Shown here in pieces: positions 7,049 to 13,266 of a stretch of DNA of 15,846 bases (positions within the stretch are counted from its first letter, which is position 1; every line of letters begins with the position of its first letter). The stretch is from SpSt-333 sp040751955 (GTDB lineage Bacteria > Bacteroidota > Ignavibacteria > UBA10030 > UBA8401): positions 1-15,846 of the forward strand of contig JBFMFY010000069.1 of assembly GCA_040751955.1 (NCBI GenBank), given 5' to 3'. The translations under genes and the position numbers were made by a program. Under the pieces are notes generated by a model that saw only the letters and a program-made list of their open reading frames with translations, ran no database searches and was not told the origin of the DNA.

Positions 7049-7479
7049 TAAAGATCGCTGTCGATGATTTCGATCTCCGCCCCCTCGGTTTCAATCGCTT
7101 GAGCGATGATCGGATAAATTCTGAAATACGCCGCACGGCTCTCTTCCAGTCTGCTCTCACCCATCGGATTATATCGCACAACATTTCCCGGAAGCAGACA
7201 GCCCTCCGTATCCTTCTCCGTTGTTCCCGGATGGATCAACACTCCGCTGAATCCCGGAACATCCTGCAGCATAATCATCTTGTGTTTATAGATCGGCGTG
7301 AACTTCGGACTCTCAACAAGCGTCAATCGGTAAGTTCCCGCCGGAATTCTCGTTTCCCCTTTCACTTTCTCCGCACGGTATTCATCCTCAATCATGAACG
7401 CCGCAAATTTGCCGTTGATGCACAACATGCCAAGCGTGTCGTTTGCCGACGAGATGAATCTATTCAGCGTCAATCTCAT
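7048..7479 (-). CDS. DUF5675-like protein, probable lysis-associated enzyme
   Basis: A 143-residue protein with the DUF5675 pattern: KGETRIPAGTYRLTL (about 40-54), then DVPGFSGVLIHPGTTEKDTEGCLL (about 73-96). His83, Asp90 and Cys94 form an H-x-G...G-C arrangement that recalls the YkuD L,D-transpeptidase active site, but I cannot show a common fold. The family occurs in phages and its biochemical function was not established to my knowledge. Here it sits between two membrane proteins with overlapping genes (ATGA with the 71-aa gene, TAATG with the holin-like gene), and no other candidate endolysin is present in the window. A cell-wall role is therefore inferred. Neither a signal peptide nor a membrane segment is visible, consistent with holin-dependent export. 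Confidence 0.78.
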   Translation of the reverse strand: MRLTLNRFISSANDTLGMLCINGKFAAFMIEDEYRAEKVKGETRIPAGTYRLTLVESPKFTPIYKHKMIMLQDVPGFSGVLIHPGTTEKDTEGCLLPGNVVRYNPMGESRLEESRAAYFRIYPIIAQAIETEGAEIEIIDSDL

Positions 7480-7691
7480 TTCATTTTCCTCTTCGGCAGC
7501 GCATTCGCTATTTCATCAACCTTGCCGCGCATATATTTCAGATCGTCAACGATCGGTTTCACCGACCTGTCAATTGCCTGCTGCATCTCCTCACGCTTCG
7601 GTCGGTCGCTCACAAACTTCAGAACTCCAATCAAAGCGCCAACTAAAAATATCCCGGATATTGAAATCGCCAGGGGATCCATTGTAACCAT
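7476..7691 (-). CDS. Small membrane-anchored protein (spanin or holin candidate)
   Basis: A 71-residue protein with one N-terminal hydrophobic span (about residues 7-26, LAISISGIFLVGALIGVLKF), followed by a charged helical part (SDRPKREEMQQAIDRSVKPI onward) that could form a coiled coil. GGAAG lies just upstream of the ATG at 7691; a second ATG three codons in (7682) is possible. Its stop overlaps the DUF5675 start by four bases (ATGA). The layout of one membrane anchor plus a helical soluble domain fits an inner-membrane spanin, or a small type-III-like holin/haemolysin-XhlA-like protein. The sequence does not decide between them. Confidence 0.7.
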   Translation of the reverse strand: MVTMDPLAISISGIFLVGALIGVLKFVSDRPKREEMQQAIDRSVKPIVDDLKYMRGKVDEIANALPKRKMK

Positions 7692-7736
7692 CAGTCTTCC
7701 AAACGTTTGTTTCTGTGTCGAACTGATTTTTTTAGC

Positions 7737-7767
7737 GCCGCGCAGCAGTTACACACCGCTGCACGGC
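7737..7767. other. Stable hairpin between secreted-protein gene and lysis cassette
   Basis: GCCGCGCAGC (7737-7746) and GCTGCACGGC (7758-7767) pair over 10 bp with one mismatch on the plus strand (a G-U pair on the minus strand) and an 11-base loop. On the minus strand no T run follows, so it is not a standard terminator for the leftward operon. It may be a processing or stability element. Confidence 0.4.
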
Positions 7768-7787
7768 CGTAACACTATCTTCTTTTA

Positions 7788-8288
7788 CTAATCCTTCCGC
7801 GCAACAAAAAATGTCACTTCACTGACGGTATCAGATCTGTTCTTTCCACCGTCGCCGCTGGTTCCACCGCTGGACACAAGCCGATATGCGTAACATTTTT
7901 CTCCGTTAAAGTCTATTGTTCCACGCACAAGCGTTTCGGAAGAATCTTTTACACACAATGTATCGATGTTGAACCATGTCGTGTCGCCAAGTGTCCCCTG
8001 AATAATATGTGTCACAAACGGCTTTCCTGCCGCCGAAACATTCCGGTAACGGTACCGAACGGGATACGTGGCAAAACTCTCTCCCTGAAATCCTGCCAGT
8101 GTAAACGACTTGCTCGTGTACGAATTGACTGAATCGATTACACCGTGAAACATAACCGCCTTCCCGTTGTCACGGTCAGCCCATTCAACCACTGCATTCT
8201 TTGTCGTGTATCCCTGCGCATGTGCAGGCACGCACGTGCTCATCACAATGGCAACCATCGCAATGAGGAAAACTAATATTCGTTTCAT
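7788..8288 (-). CDS. Secreted protein of unknown function
   Basis: A 166-residue protein. The start at 8288 gives a clear signal peptide, MKRILVFLIAMVAIVMSTC through VPAHA, with predicted signal peptidase I cleavage after AHA before QG. GGAG is seven bases upstream. The same frame extends 41 codons further upstream, but that part translates repeat R6 (SLPLTLTLSPKGRGN) and the capsid gene end, so it is rejected. The mature part has no family I recognise and is rich in T, S, V and Y, suggesting a beta fold. A signal peptide on a gene between capsid and lysis genes is unusual for a virion component and points to a host-envelope or periplasmic role, for example a moron; this is inference. Confidence 0.75.
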   Translation of the reverse strand: MKRILVFLIAMVAIVMSTCVPAHAQGYTTKNAVVEWADRDNGKAVMFHGVIDSVNSYTSKSFTLAGFQGESFATYPVRYRYRNVSAAGKPFVTHIIQGTLGDTTWFNIDTLCVKDSSETLVRGTIDFNGEKCYAYRLVSSGGTSGDGGKNRSDTVSEVTFFVARKD

Positions 8289-8330
8289 GTCTGTCTCCAA
8301 AAAGTGTGTTAAAAAATTGTCGCTCAGATT

Positions 8331-8366
8331 CCCTCTCCCCTTTGGGGAGAGGGTTAGGGTGAGGGG
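8331..8366. repeat. REP-like palindrome R6
   Basis: CCCTCTCCCC (8331-8340) and GGGGAGAGGG (8344-8353) form a perfect 10-bp stem with a TTT loop, followed by TTAGGGTGAGGGG. It is the most intact copy of the family in the window and lies directly after the capsid gene stop. In the frame of the downstream gene it reads LTLTLSPKGRG, a common cause of wrong start calls. Confidence 0.88.
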
Positions 8367-8371
8367 CAGGC

Positions 8372-9325
8372 TTACGCCAGCCGAATTCCCTGCAGCCGCA
8401 TTGCACTCCACGGGTTCAGCACCGCAAGGTCAATGTCAAAATCCACCATCGTCACATATTGCGATCCGACAACACCTTTGTCAATGACTTGCACACCAAC
8501 ATTTGTCGCAAAGGTCGTGTCTTCTTTCTCGCCGAACTTCACCGCGTAGATTGATGTGCAGTCATTCGACGTGCCGAGTGTCTCGTTGTGTGCAATCACG
8601 TTCGTCACGCCATCTTTCGCATAGCCCGCATTCACCAGCAACACGTTGTTGTAACGCTCCACCGGCAACGAGAAGATCCCTTCGATAGACGAGACCGACA
8701 CATACTCGCGCCCGATCGCTTTGATGTAGGCAATCGTCTTCGCATCGAGGAACAGCGCCTGCGCACCGCTGCGCGCAATCAATTCATCAATTGCACGCAA
8801 AAATGCCTGCTGGCTCTTTTTTGCCGTGTTGTCCGAACCGAACAACACCTGGTAACCGTTGCCGGCCCCTTCAAGCGACACCAACTGCGATCCGGTGATT
8901 CGTTCTTTCAGCCCGACAATCTGCGTCGCATCGGCGCTCACACCATTAACGAAATGGTTCATGATGTGCCGTCCAAGCGCTTTGGCAAACGACCGTAACT
9001 CGCGCACTCGCTCGCTGTCAATGTCAATGCCGCGCCGTTCGTAGGCAACGTCGGTCTTCAATTCATCGCCGTAAATTTTCAGCGCAACATCGCCGTAACT
9101 CGGCGCTCCGGTATTGCCGACGTACGGACTGTTGATCTGACGCTGCGCGCCGCCGGTTTCGGTTGCGGCTTTGCGCGGTTTATCGGCGTTGCCCGCGTGA
9201 GTGTAAAATTCCGCAACTTCAAACAACTGCGTTGCCAAACGCATGTTTTGAATCACTTCGTTCCGCAGCACATCGTTGGCATTGGTATTCTGCGAATCAC
9301 GTCCGCCAAGTTCAAACAGTTTCAT
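8372..9325 (-). CDS. Major capsid protein, HK97 fold
   Basis: A 317-residue protein starting MKLFELGGRDSQNTNANDVL. The central helix region RELRSFAKALGRHIMNHFVNG, followed by ADATQIVGLKERI, matches the HK97-type pattern of a long helix, then FxNG, then GLxxRI. The C-terminal part (VGVQVIDKGVVGSQYVTMVDFDI and LNPWSAMRL) suits the P-domain strand near the C terminus. The length is typical of short HK97-fold capsid proteins lacking a scaffold domain. It forms the icosahedral shell. It follows the scaffold gene by 40 bp, has AAAGGA upstream of the ATG at 9325, and is followed by repeat R6. Confidence 0.88.
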   Translation of the reverse strand: MKLFELGGRDSQNTNANDVLRNEVIQNMRLATQLFEVAEFYTHAGNADKPRKAATETGGAQRQINSPYVGNTGAPSYGDVALKIYGDELKTDVAYERRGIDIDSERVRELRSFAKALGRHIMNHFVNGVSADATQIVGLKERITGSQLVSLEGAGNGYQVLFGSDNTAKKSQQAFLRAIDELIARSGAQALFLDAKTIAYIKAIGREYVSVSSIEGIFSLPVERYNNVLLVNAGYAKDGVTNVIAHNETLGTSNDCTSIYAVKFGEKEDTTFATNVGVQVIDKGVVGSQYVTMVDFDIDLAVLNPWSAMRLQGIRLA

Positions 9326-9365
9326 TGTGGTAATCCTTTATGATGGTGATAAAAAAATTCTATTG

Positions 9366-9944
9366 TCAATTCTTTCGCGACTCCGCAAATGCCGCCGCAG
9401 CCGCTTTGGTGTGTTCCGCTTTGTGGGTCATGTAATCAGCCAGCGATCCCGCCTTGATCTCTGTTGCCGGCGGATCCGATTTCTTGTCATCCTTCTTTTC
9501 CGGCACAAAATTTTTATCCACCGGCGCGCCGTTCACCCACTCGGTCGCCGCGTCAAGGTCTTGGTCGGCAAATTTTTTCAGCCACTCCTCTTTCGCCTTC
9601 ACGATCTTCCCCTCTTTCAATGCCCTCGCAATCAAATCGGAAACTTTTTGTGTCTTCTCTTTCTCCGCCTGCTGGCGCTGCAGTTGTATTGCCCGTTCGC
9701 GCTCGGTGCGCTCTGCCGTCAGTGTGTCCGTGAGAGTTTTGATTTGCCGGCTCAAGATCAGGTTCTGATTCTGCAACTCTTCAATCACCTGCTTCATCGC
9801 CGGATCGGATATTTTCGATGCGTCTATTGTCGGCTCAGGTTTTTTATCCAGGTCGAGTTTTTCCAACTCTTTACTCACCGCATCAACTTTGTCGTCCGTG
9901 AGTATTCCCAGACTCTTTAACAGGGCAATCAGTTTTTCTTTCAT
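9366..9944 (-). CDS. Capsid scaffold protein (Mu I-protein C-terminal type)
   Basis: A 192-residue, highly charged protein. Residues about 50-100 form a predicted coiled coil (MKQVIEELQNQNLILSRQIK and on, rich in Q, E and R). Residues about 103-135, starting VSDLIARALKEGKIVKAKEE, match the 'ALKEGKI-PA-x-x-W' pattern of the C-terminal scaffold region of Mu-like protease I proteins. The N-terminal serine protease domain of that family is absent, so this is a stand-alone scaffold that would guide capsid assembly and then be released. The first gene of the leftward block; CGGAGA precedes the ATG by about nine bases. The long A-rich C terminus ends AAAAAFAESRKN. Confidence 0.83.
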   Translation of the reverse strand: MKEKLIALLKSLGILTDDKVDAVSKELEKLDLDKKPEPTIDASKISDPAMKQVIEELQNQNLILSRQIKTLTDTLTAERTERERAIQLQRQQAEKEKTQKVSDLIARALKEGKIVKAKEEWLKKFADQDLDAATEWVNGAPVDKNFVPEKKDDKKSDPPATEIKAGSLADYMTHKAEHTKAAAAAFAESRKN

Positions 9945-9958
9945 AACATTATTCTCCG

Positions 9959-10015
9959 ATCTGCGTGAACATCTGCGCCATCATCCGCGAAATCTGCGAA
10001 ATCATCTGCGCCATA
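9959..10015. repeat. Degenerate 12-bp tandem repeat, ATCTGCGnnATC type
   Basis: Units ATCTGCGTGAAC (9959), ATCTGCGCCATC (9971), ATCCGCGAAATC (9983), the short TGCGAAATC (9995) and ATCTGCGCCATA (10004). Two further units lie at 10975-10997 and a fragment AATCTGCGT at about 13244. It lies in non-coding DNA only. Confidence 0.8.
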
Positions 10016-10050
10016 ACAGGAGCAAAGTACACACCCGAAAAAATAAAAGT

Positions 10051-10081
10051 TGGCTGCTGGTACCAGCAGCCATTTTTTTTT
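10051..10081 (+). terminator. Rho-independent terminator or attenuator
   Basis: A perfect 22-bp palindrome at 10051-10072, centred on GGTACC (stem TGGCTGCTG/CAGCAGCCA), is followed by nine T residues at 10073-10081. On the plus strand it is a textbook intrinsic terminator. It lies 60 bp before the gp36-like start, so it would stop transcripts entering the rightward operon, or act as an attenuator. The minus-strand exit is also T-rich (ACTTTTATTTTTT), so it may work both ways. Confidence 0.75.
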
Positions 10082-10105
10082 ACATGCAAAAACTACATTC
10101 GCATT

Positions 10106-10125
10106 GTCATTCTGAGCGAAGAATC
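10106..10125. repeat. Dispersed repeat, GTCATTCTGAGCGAAGAATCC type
   Basis: A copy of a short sequence that recurs at 14481-14505 as GTCGTCCCGAGCGCAGCGAAGGGTC. It ends just before the AAGGA ribosome binding site of the gp36-like gene. Confidence 0.6.
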
Positions 10126-10140
10126 CAAAAAGGATATTTT

Positions 10141-10539
10141 ATGTCATTCATCAATGCAACAATATTACAGTCATTCGTTTCCGACAATTCATTCCTGACG
10201 AAAGCACCAACGCCGGCAGGACTTGACGAAGCCATTAAGCAGGCAGATGAGATTATTTACCAAAAAACAAAAATCACTCCGCCAAGCGATCCGGCTCAGG
10301 CAAACGCAAAACTCCGCAACATCGCCTGTGCGTTGGTGGTGTGGTTCACTACAGGAATGCAGGGAAAACTCGATGAGTTTGAACTCAGCCGTCGAAAAAA
10401 AATGTACGACGATGCTATGGCACAGTTACATGCAATTCAGAACGGCGATGATCCGTTACTTGACAGCACGGGAACAATTCTCTCATCGCAGCCGGCAACA
10501 TATTTTCAATCCACCCAGCGCATGACGGAGGTGCCGTGA
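10141..10539 (+). CDS. Mu gp36-like head-tail connector (DUF1320)
   Basis: A 132-residue, mainly helical protein starting MSFINATILQSFVSDNSFLT. The frame is open from 9889, but that upstream part translates the intergenic repeats and terminator; the ATG at 10141 has AAGGA six bases upstream. The pattern of early helices, a conserved-looking LRNIACALVVWF helix (58-69) and a C-terminal YDDAMAQLHAIQNGDDPL segment (89-106) fits the DUF1320/gp36 family of adaptor proteins that sit below the portal and connect head and tail. It overlaps the next gene by four bases (GTGA). In Mu this gene follows the capsid gene; here it heads the packaging operon. Confidence 0.78.
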   Translation: MSFINATILQSFVSDNSFLTKAPTPAGLDEAIKQADEIIYQKTKITPPSDPAQANAKLRNIACALVVWFTTGMQGKLDEFELSRRKKMYDDAMAQLHAIQNGDDPLLDSTGTILSSQPATYFQSTQRMTEVP

Positions 10540-10973
10540 TCAATCCTAACGATGTAGCCGATGCAGTTGCGGCAACACTGGTGGCAAATAAAACCACGCT
10601 CGGCATTACCGATGCGTCAGTCATCGCTGAGGATGCCGATGTAAAACCAATGCGTCCTCCTCATGCCGGCGTGTTTGCCGATTTTGAATACGAAGCCGGC
10701 CAACAAACCTCCGACACAACACAAATCTGCGTGCCGGTGGAAATAAAAATTCTCTGCTTCTCAACAGAATGTAAAACCGCCGCGCTCGCATTTGCTGAAG
10801 CGTTCGGCATTGCAGTAAAAATTGTCGCGCTGATGAAAGGTGTGCTCACGGTCGGCAGCGATGAAGTCACACTGAAGATCCGAAAAAAACCGTTCGAGAT
10901 CCTTCGCAACTCCGCCGAACAATCGGTCGTGCAAGTGAATGTCTATTATGAACTAACATCGGTGGGCGAATAA
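10536..10973 (+). CDS. Mu gp37-like protein (DUF1834)
   Basis: A 145-residue protein starting with GTG at 10536 (MINPNDVADAVAATLVANKT), preceded by GGAGG four bases upstream and overlapping the gp36-like stop. The pattern of an N-terminal helix, a PPHAGVFADFEYEAG segment (41-55), a central region with long helix and a C-terminal strand VVQVNVYYEL suits the gp37/DUF1834 family, which follows gp36 in Mu-like phages and has a probable head-tail joining or tail completion role. The assignment rests on gene pairing and length as much as on sequence. Confidence 0.7.
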   Translation: MINPNDVADAVAATLVANKTTLGITDASVIAEDADVKPMRPPHAGVFADFEYEAGQQTSDTTQICVPVEIKILCFSTECKTAALAFAEAFGIAVKIVALMKGVLTVGSDEVTLKIRKKPFEILRNSAEQSVVQVNVYYELTSVGE

Positions 10974-10974
10974 T

Positions 10975-10997
10975 ATCTGCGCATCATCTGCGCAATC
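10975..10997. repeat. Two units of the ATCTGCG repeat
   Basis: ATCTGCGCATC (10975-10985) followed by ATCTGCGCAATC (10986-10997), in the 36-bp gap between the gp37-like and terminase genes. Same family as 9959-10015. Confidence 0.75.
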
Positions 10998-11009
10998 AAC
11001 GTAAAGAGT

Positions 11010-11531
11010 ATGAACACATCAATACCGTTGCGAAAAAAAATTATCCGACATTGGGAATCGGGCGAGTTTGATACCGTCACCGAAGCGCTTGCTGATTTTC
11101 AACAAAAGTATCCGGAGATCACCTATTTCAAGTACTACAACGTCATCAAGCGGCGTGTGAAAACTAAATACTCGTACCGCGCCGACAAAGGGAAGAGCCG
11201 GAAGTTTTCCGACGATGCGAAGAAAAAATACGAAGTCGATCTCTATCAATTCGACGACGTCGAAGAGTTTCTTGAATATCAAACCGGCGTGATCGCCGAC
11301 GAAGTCAACAGCGCAACACTGTCAATCGAAGACCGATTGAAATACACCAAAGACATCGTCACAATTCGCACGCGGCTGCAGAATTTGAAACTTGAAAAAC
11401 ACATCGGCAGGGCCGACGCAATGCTCATCTCCCGCATCATGCGCCGCCTCGATCCGAACCTCAGTAACGACGACATCATCCGCATCGTAAAAGAGGAACA
11501 GGCAAAACTTCAAGCAGAGGAAAATGTCTGA
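11010..11531 (+). CDS. Terminase small subunit candidate
   Basis: A 173-residue basic, helical protein. The N-terminal 60 residues (LRKKIIRHWESGEFDTVTEA, then a helix ending YYNVIKRRVKTKYSYR) look like a helix-turn-helix DNA-binding region. The middle and C-terminal parts (EDRLKYTKDIVTIRTRLQNL through EEQAKLQAEENV) look like oligomerisation helices. It lies 57 bp upstream of the large terminase gene, the place of the DNA-recognising small subunit (Mu gp27-like position). I do not see direct family hallmarks, so the function is mostly contextual. AAAGAG precedes the ATG at 11010. Confidence 0.7.
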   Translation: MNTSIPLRKKIIRHWESGEFDTVTEALADFQQKYPEITYFKYYNVIKRRVKTKYSYRADKGKSRKFSDDAKKKYEVDLYQFDDVEEFLEYQTGVIADEVNSATLSIEDRLKYTKDIVTIRTRLQNLKLEKHIGRADAMLISRIMRRLDPNLSNDDIIRIVKEEQAKLQAEENV

Positions 11532-11558
11532 CACACAAGAACAGTAATTACCTCGTAT

Positions 11559-11587
11559 CCCCTCCGTTAGAGGGGGGCAGGGAAGGC
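11559..11587. repeat. Short palindromic repeat R7 before large terminase
   Basis: CCCCTC (11559-11564), loop CGTTA, GAGGGG (11570-11575), then GGCAGGGAAGG. It lies directly before the large terminase ATG and its GGGAAGG is the ribosome binding site. The GAGGGGGGCAGGG end resembles the right end of R4 (GAGGGGCAGGGG). Confidence 0.7.
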
Positions 11588-11588
11588 A

Positions 11589-13241
11589 ATGAAACTATTT
11601 TCCACAACCGACATACTTCTCAAACAGCTCGAACGCCAGCGGCAGCTCGACCTCGAACTCGCATCCGAAGAGCAGCAGCGTCAACTGCGCGAAGAAATTC
11701 AAGCGCAGATGCGCATCATCATTCCTTTCAGCCAAAGCGAACGAACACCGGAAGCAATCAAAGCGCGTTTGGAACACTCCGCGAACGATTTTTTCTATTG
11801 GGAATCAACATATTTCCCGCCGGACCTCTACGACGATTATTCACCCCCCGGCTGGTTCCACCGTGAGATGATTCGCATTATGGACCTCACCGACAAAAAA
11901 GCGCACGTGTTGCATGGTCCGCGCGATTCGGCTAAGACCGCTTACGCGAAGAAAAAATTTCTCTACAACTTTTTGCACGGCAAACGCCGCTATCAACTCA
12001 TCGGCTCCGAAACACTCAGTCCGGCAAATAATGCCATTGTTGACATGCTGTATATTCTCGAAACCAATGAGCGATTGAAACACGATTACGCATTGCAGTG
12101 GCACGAAGCCAGTTCCGAAAATCTTTTCGCACGGTCGGTCTCCAATCCCGCCGGCACATACATCGGCGCATTATCCGAAGATCGCTCATCACGTGGAAAA
12201 CAGCGCGCATTTTTTCTCCGTCCGGATTTGATTTACCTGACCGATTTTGAGAACAATACATCCTCGTTGACCAACGAAGCGGTGGAAAAGCGCATCACCC
12301 GTATCAACGAAATGCGCACCTCCCTCTCATCCAAGGGAACACTATTGTGGGAAGGAAATAATTTTTCGGTCAACTGCGCCATGAATCATCTCTTCCTCGA
12401 ACAGGAACGAGGGATCTTGTCCGAAGAGTTTGTGCTGCACAAATATCCGGCATGGGATCCGTCGCGCAAAGGGAACAAGCGCTCGATCTGGTACGAACGG
12501 TTTCCGGCGAAGTCCGAAGATGAGATGAAAAAGATGTGCAAGCCGATGGATGACTATGACTGGTCTGGAAACTTTCAAGGCTCGCCAAAAGAAAAATCCG
12601 GCGACATCTTTCCCGATACATACTACGCCGAATACATTGAACTTCCCGGCGATATTCGCGCTGTCGGCTATACCGATCCGAACTGCTCCTTGAAAGACAA
12701 AGGCGACACCACCGCAAGCGGCTATCTCGGATTTTCTGCGACAACACAAAAATATTACATCCTTTCGCCGCGTTGTAAAAGTTACTCCGATCCGAACGAG
12801 TTGATTAAAGATTTTTTCATTGCCGGCCGCACACTCAGCACCATGAATATTCCGATCCTTGCACGCAAGTTCGACGGTCATGTGTCGCAGGAAGCGGTGT
12901 GGACAAATTTTCTGCTCAACTATTCGCGGCAGCAGAATATTCCGCTCCCGTATATCGAATTTGCACGCTACAACGTAGACGATCTGGCGACGAATGCAGA
13001 GCGGGAATGGAAAGCAGGAAAATTTTTATTCCCTCACGGATTCAGAACAACCGAAGAAGGAAAACGATTCACCGATCAGATTTTCAAATTCAGAACAAAA
13101 AAAGCAAAGAAAAAAGATGACGCTGCGGACTGGCTCATCTGCGCCTTGCAGGTGATGTCCGAATTGGCAATCAATCTCATCGGCGGATCAATGCCGGAAT
13201 TTCACAGCGTCACAAAAAAACGAATTCATCGCGCACCATAA
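11589..13241 (+). CDS. Terminase large subunit
   Basis: A 550-residue packaging motor with ATPase and nuclease domains. Walker A is GPRDSAKT at 110-117; Walker B is LIYLTDFE at 214-221, with the catalytic glutamate at 221; TLLWEGN at 251-257 is a probable coupling motif. In the nuclease half, Asp363 in AVGYTDPN and Asp514 in DDAADWL are the likely metal-binding acids of the RNase H-like fold, with Asp370 or Asp373 in KDKGDTTASG as a further candidate. The start MKLFSTTDILLKQLERQRQL is followed by a charged helix. It cuts phage DNA and pumps it through the portal encoded next. Closest to the Mu gp28-like group by context. All key residues look present, so it is probably functional. Confidence 0.93.
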   Translation: MKLFSTTDILLKQLERQRQLDLELASEEQQRQLREEIQAQMRIIIPFSQSERTPEAIKARLEHSANDFFYWESTYFPPDLYDDYSPPGWFHREMIRIMDLTDKKAHVLHGPRDSAKTAYAKKKFLYNFLHGKRRYQLIGSETLSPANNAIVDMLYILETNERLKHDYALQWHEASSENLFARSVSNPAGTYIGALSEDRSSRGKQRAFFLRPDLIYLTDFENNTSSLTNEAVEKRITRINEMRTSLSSKGTLLWEGNNFSVNCAMNHLFLEQERGILSEEFVLHKYPAWDPSRKGNKRSIWYERFPAKSEDEMKKMCKPMDDYDWSGNFQGSPKEKSGDIFPDTYYAEYIELPGDIRAVGYTDPNCSLKDKGDTTASGYLGFSATTQKYYILSPRCKSYSDPNELIKDFFIAGRTLSTMNIPILARKFDGHVSQEAVWTNFLLNYSRQQNIPLPYIEFARYNVDDLATNAEREWKAGKFLFPHGFRTTEEGKRFTDQIFKFRTKKAKKKDDAADWLICALQVMSELAINLIGGSMPEFHSVTKKRIHRAP

Positions 13242-13266
13242 AATCTGCGTACTCTGAGGAATCATT

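Larger units (their letters stand above)
9945..10140. promoter_or_regulatory. Divergent intergenic region between the two virion operons
   Basis: About 196 bp separate the leftward scaffold gene from the rightward gp36-like gene, so at least one promoter for each direction is expected here or read-through must occur. It contains the ATCTGCG tandem repeat, a strong palindrome with a T9 tail and a dispersed repeat. I see no promoter pair that I can assign with confidence. Confidence 0.5.

Noticed and set aside
7000..7791. Plus-strand open frame of about 260 codons over the lysis cassette
   Set aside because: Shadow of three overlapping, well-supported minus-strand genes.
8289..8411. N-terminal extension of the secreted protein
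   Set aside because: It translates repeat R6 and the capsid gene 3' end; a signal peptide with a good binding site begins at 8288.
9959..10015. CRISPR-like array
   Set aside because: The 12-bp units are directly adjacent with no unique spacers and there are no cas genes.
9889..10140. 84-codon N-terminal extension of the gp36-like protein
   Set aside because: It would translate the scaffold 5' end in antisense, the 12-mer repeats and the terminator; AAGGA-ATG at 10141 is far better.
11524..11547. Tiny frame MSDTQEQ overlapping the small terminase stop
   Set aside because: Only seven codons; could be the remnant of a gene start interrupted by repeat R7, but nothing supports expression.
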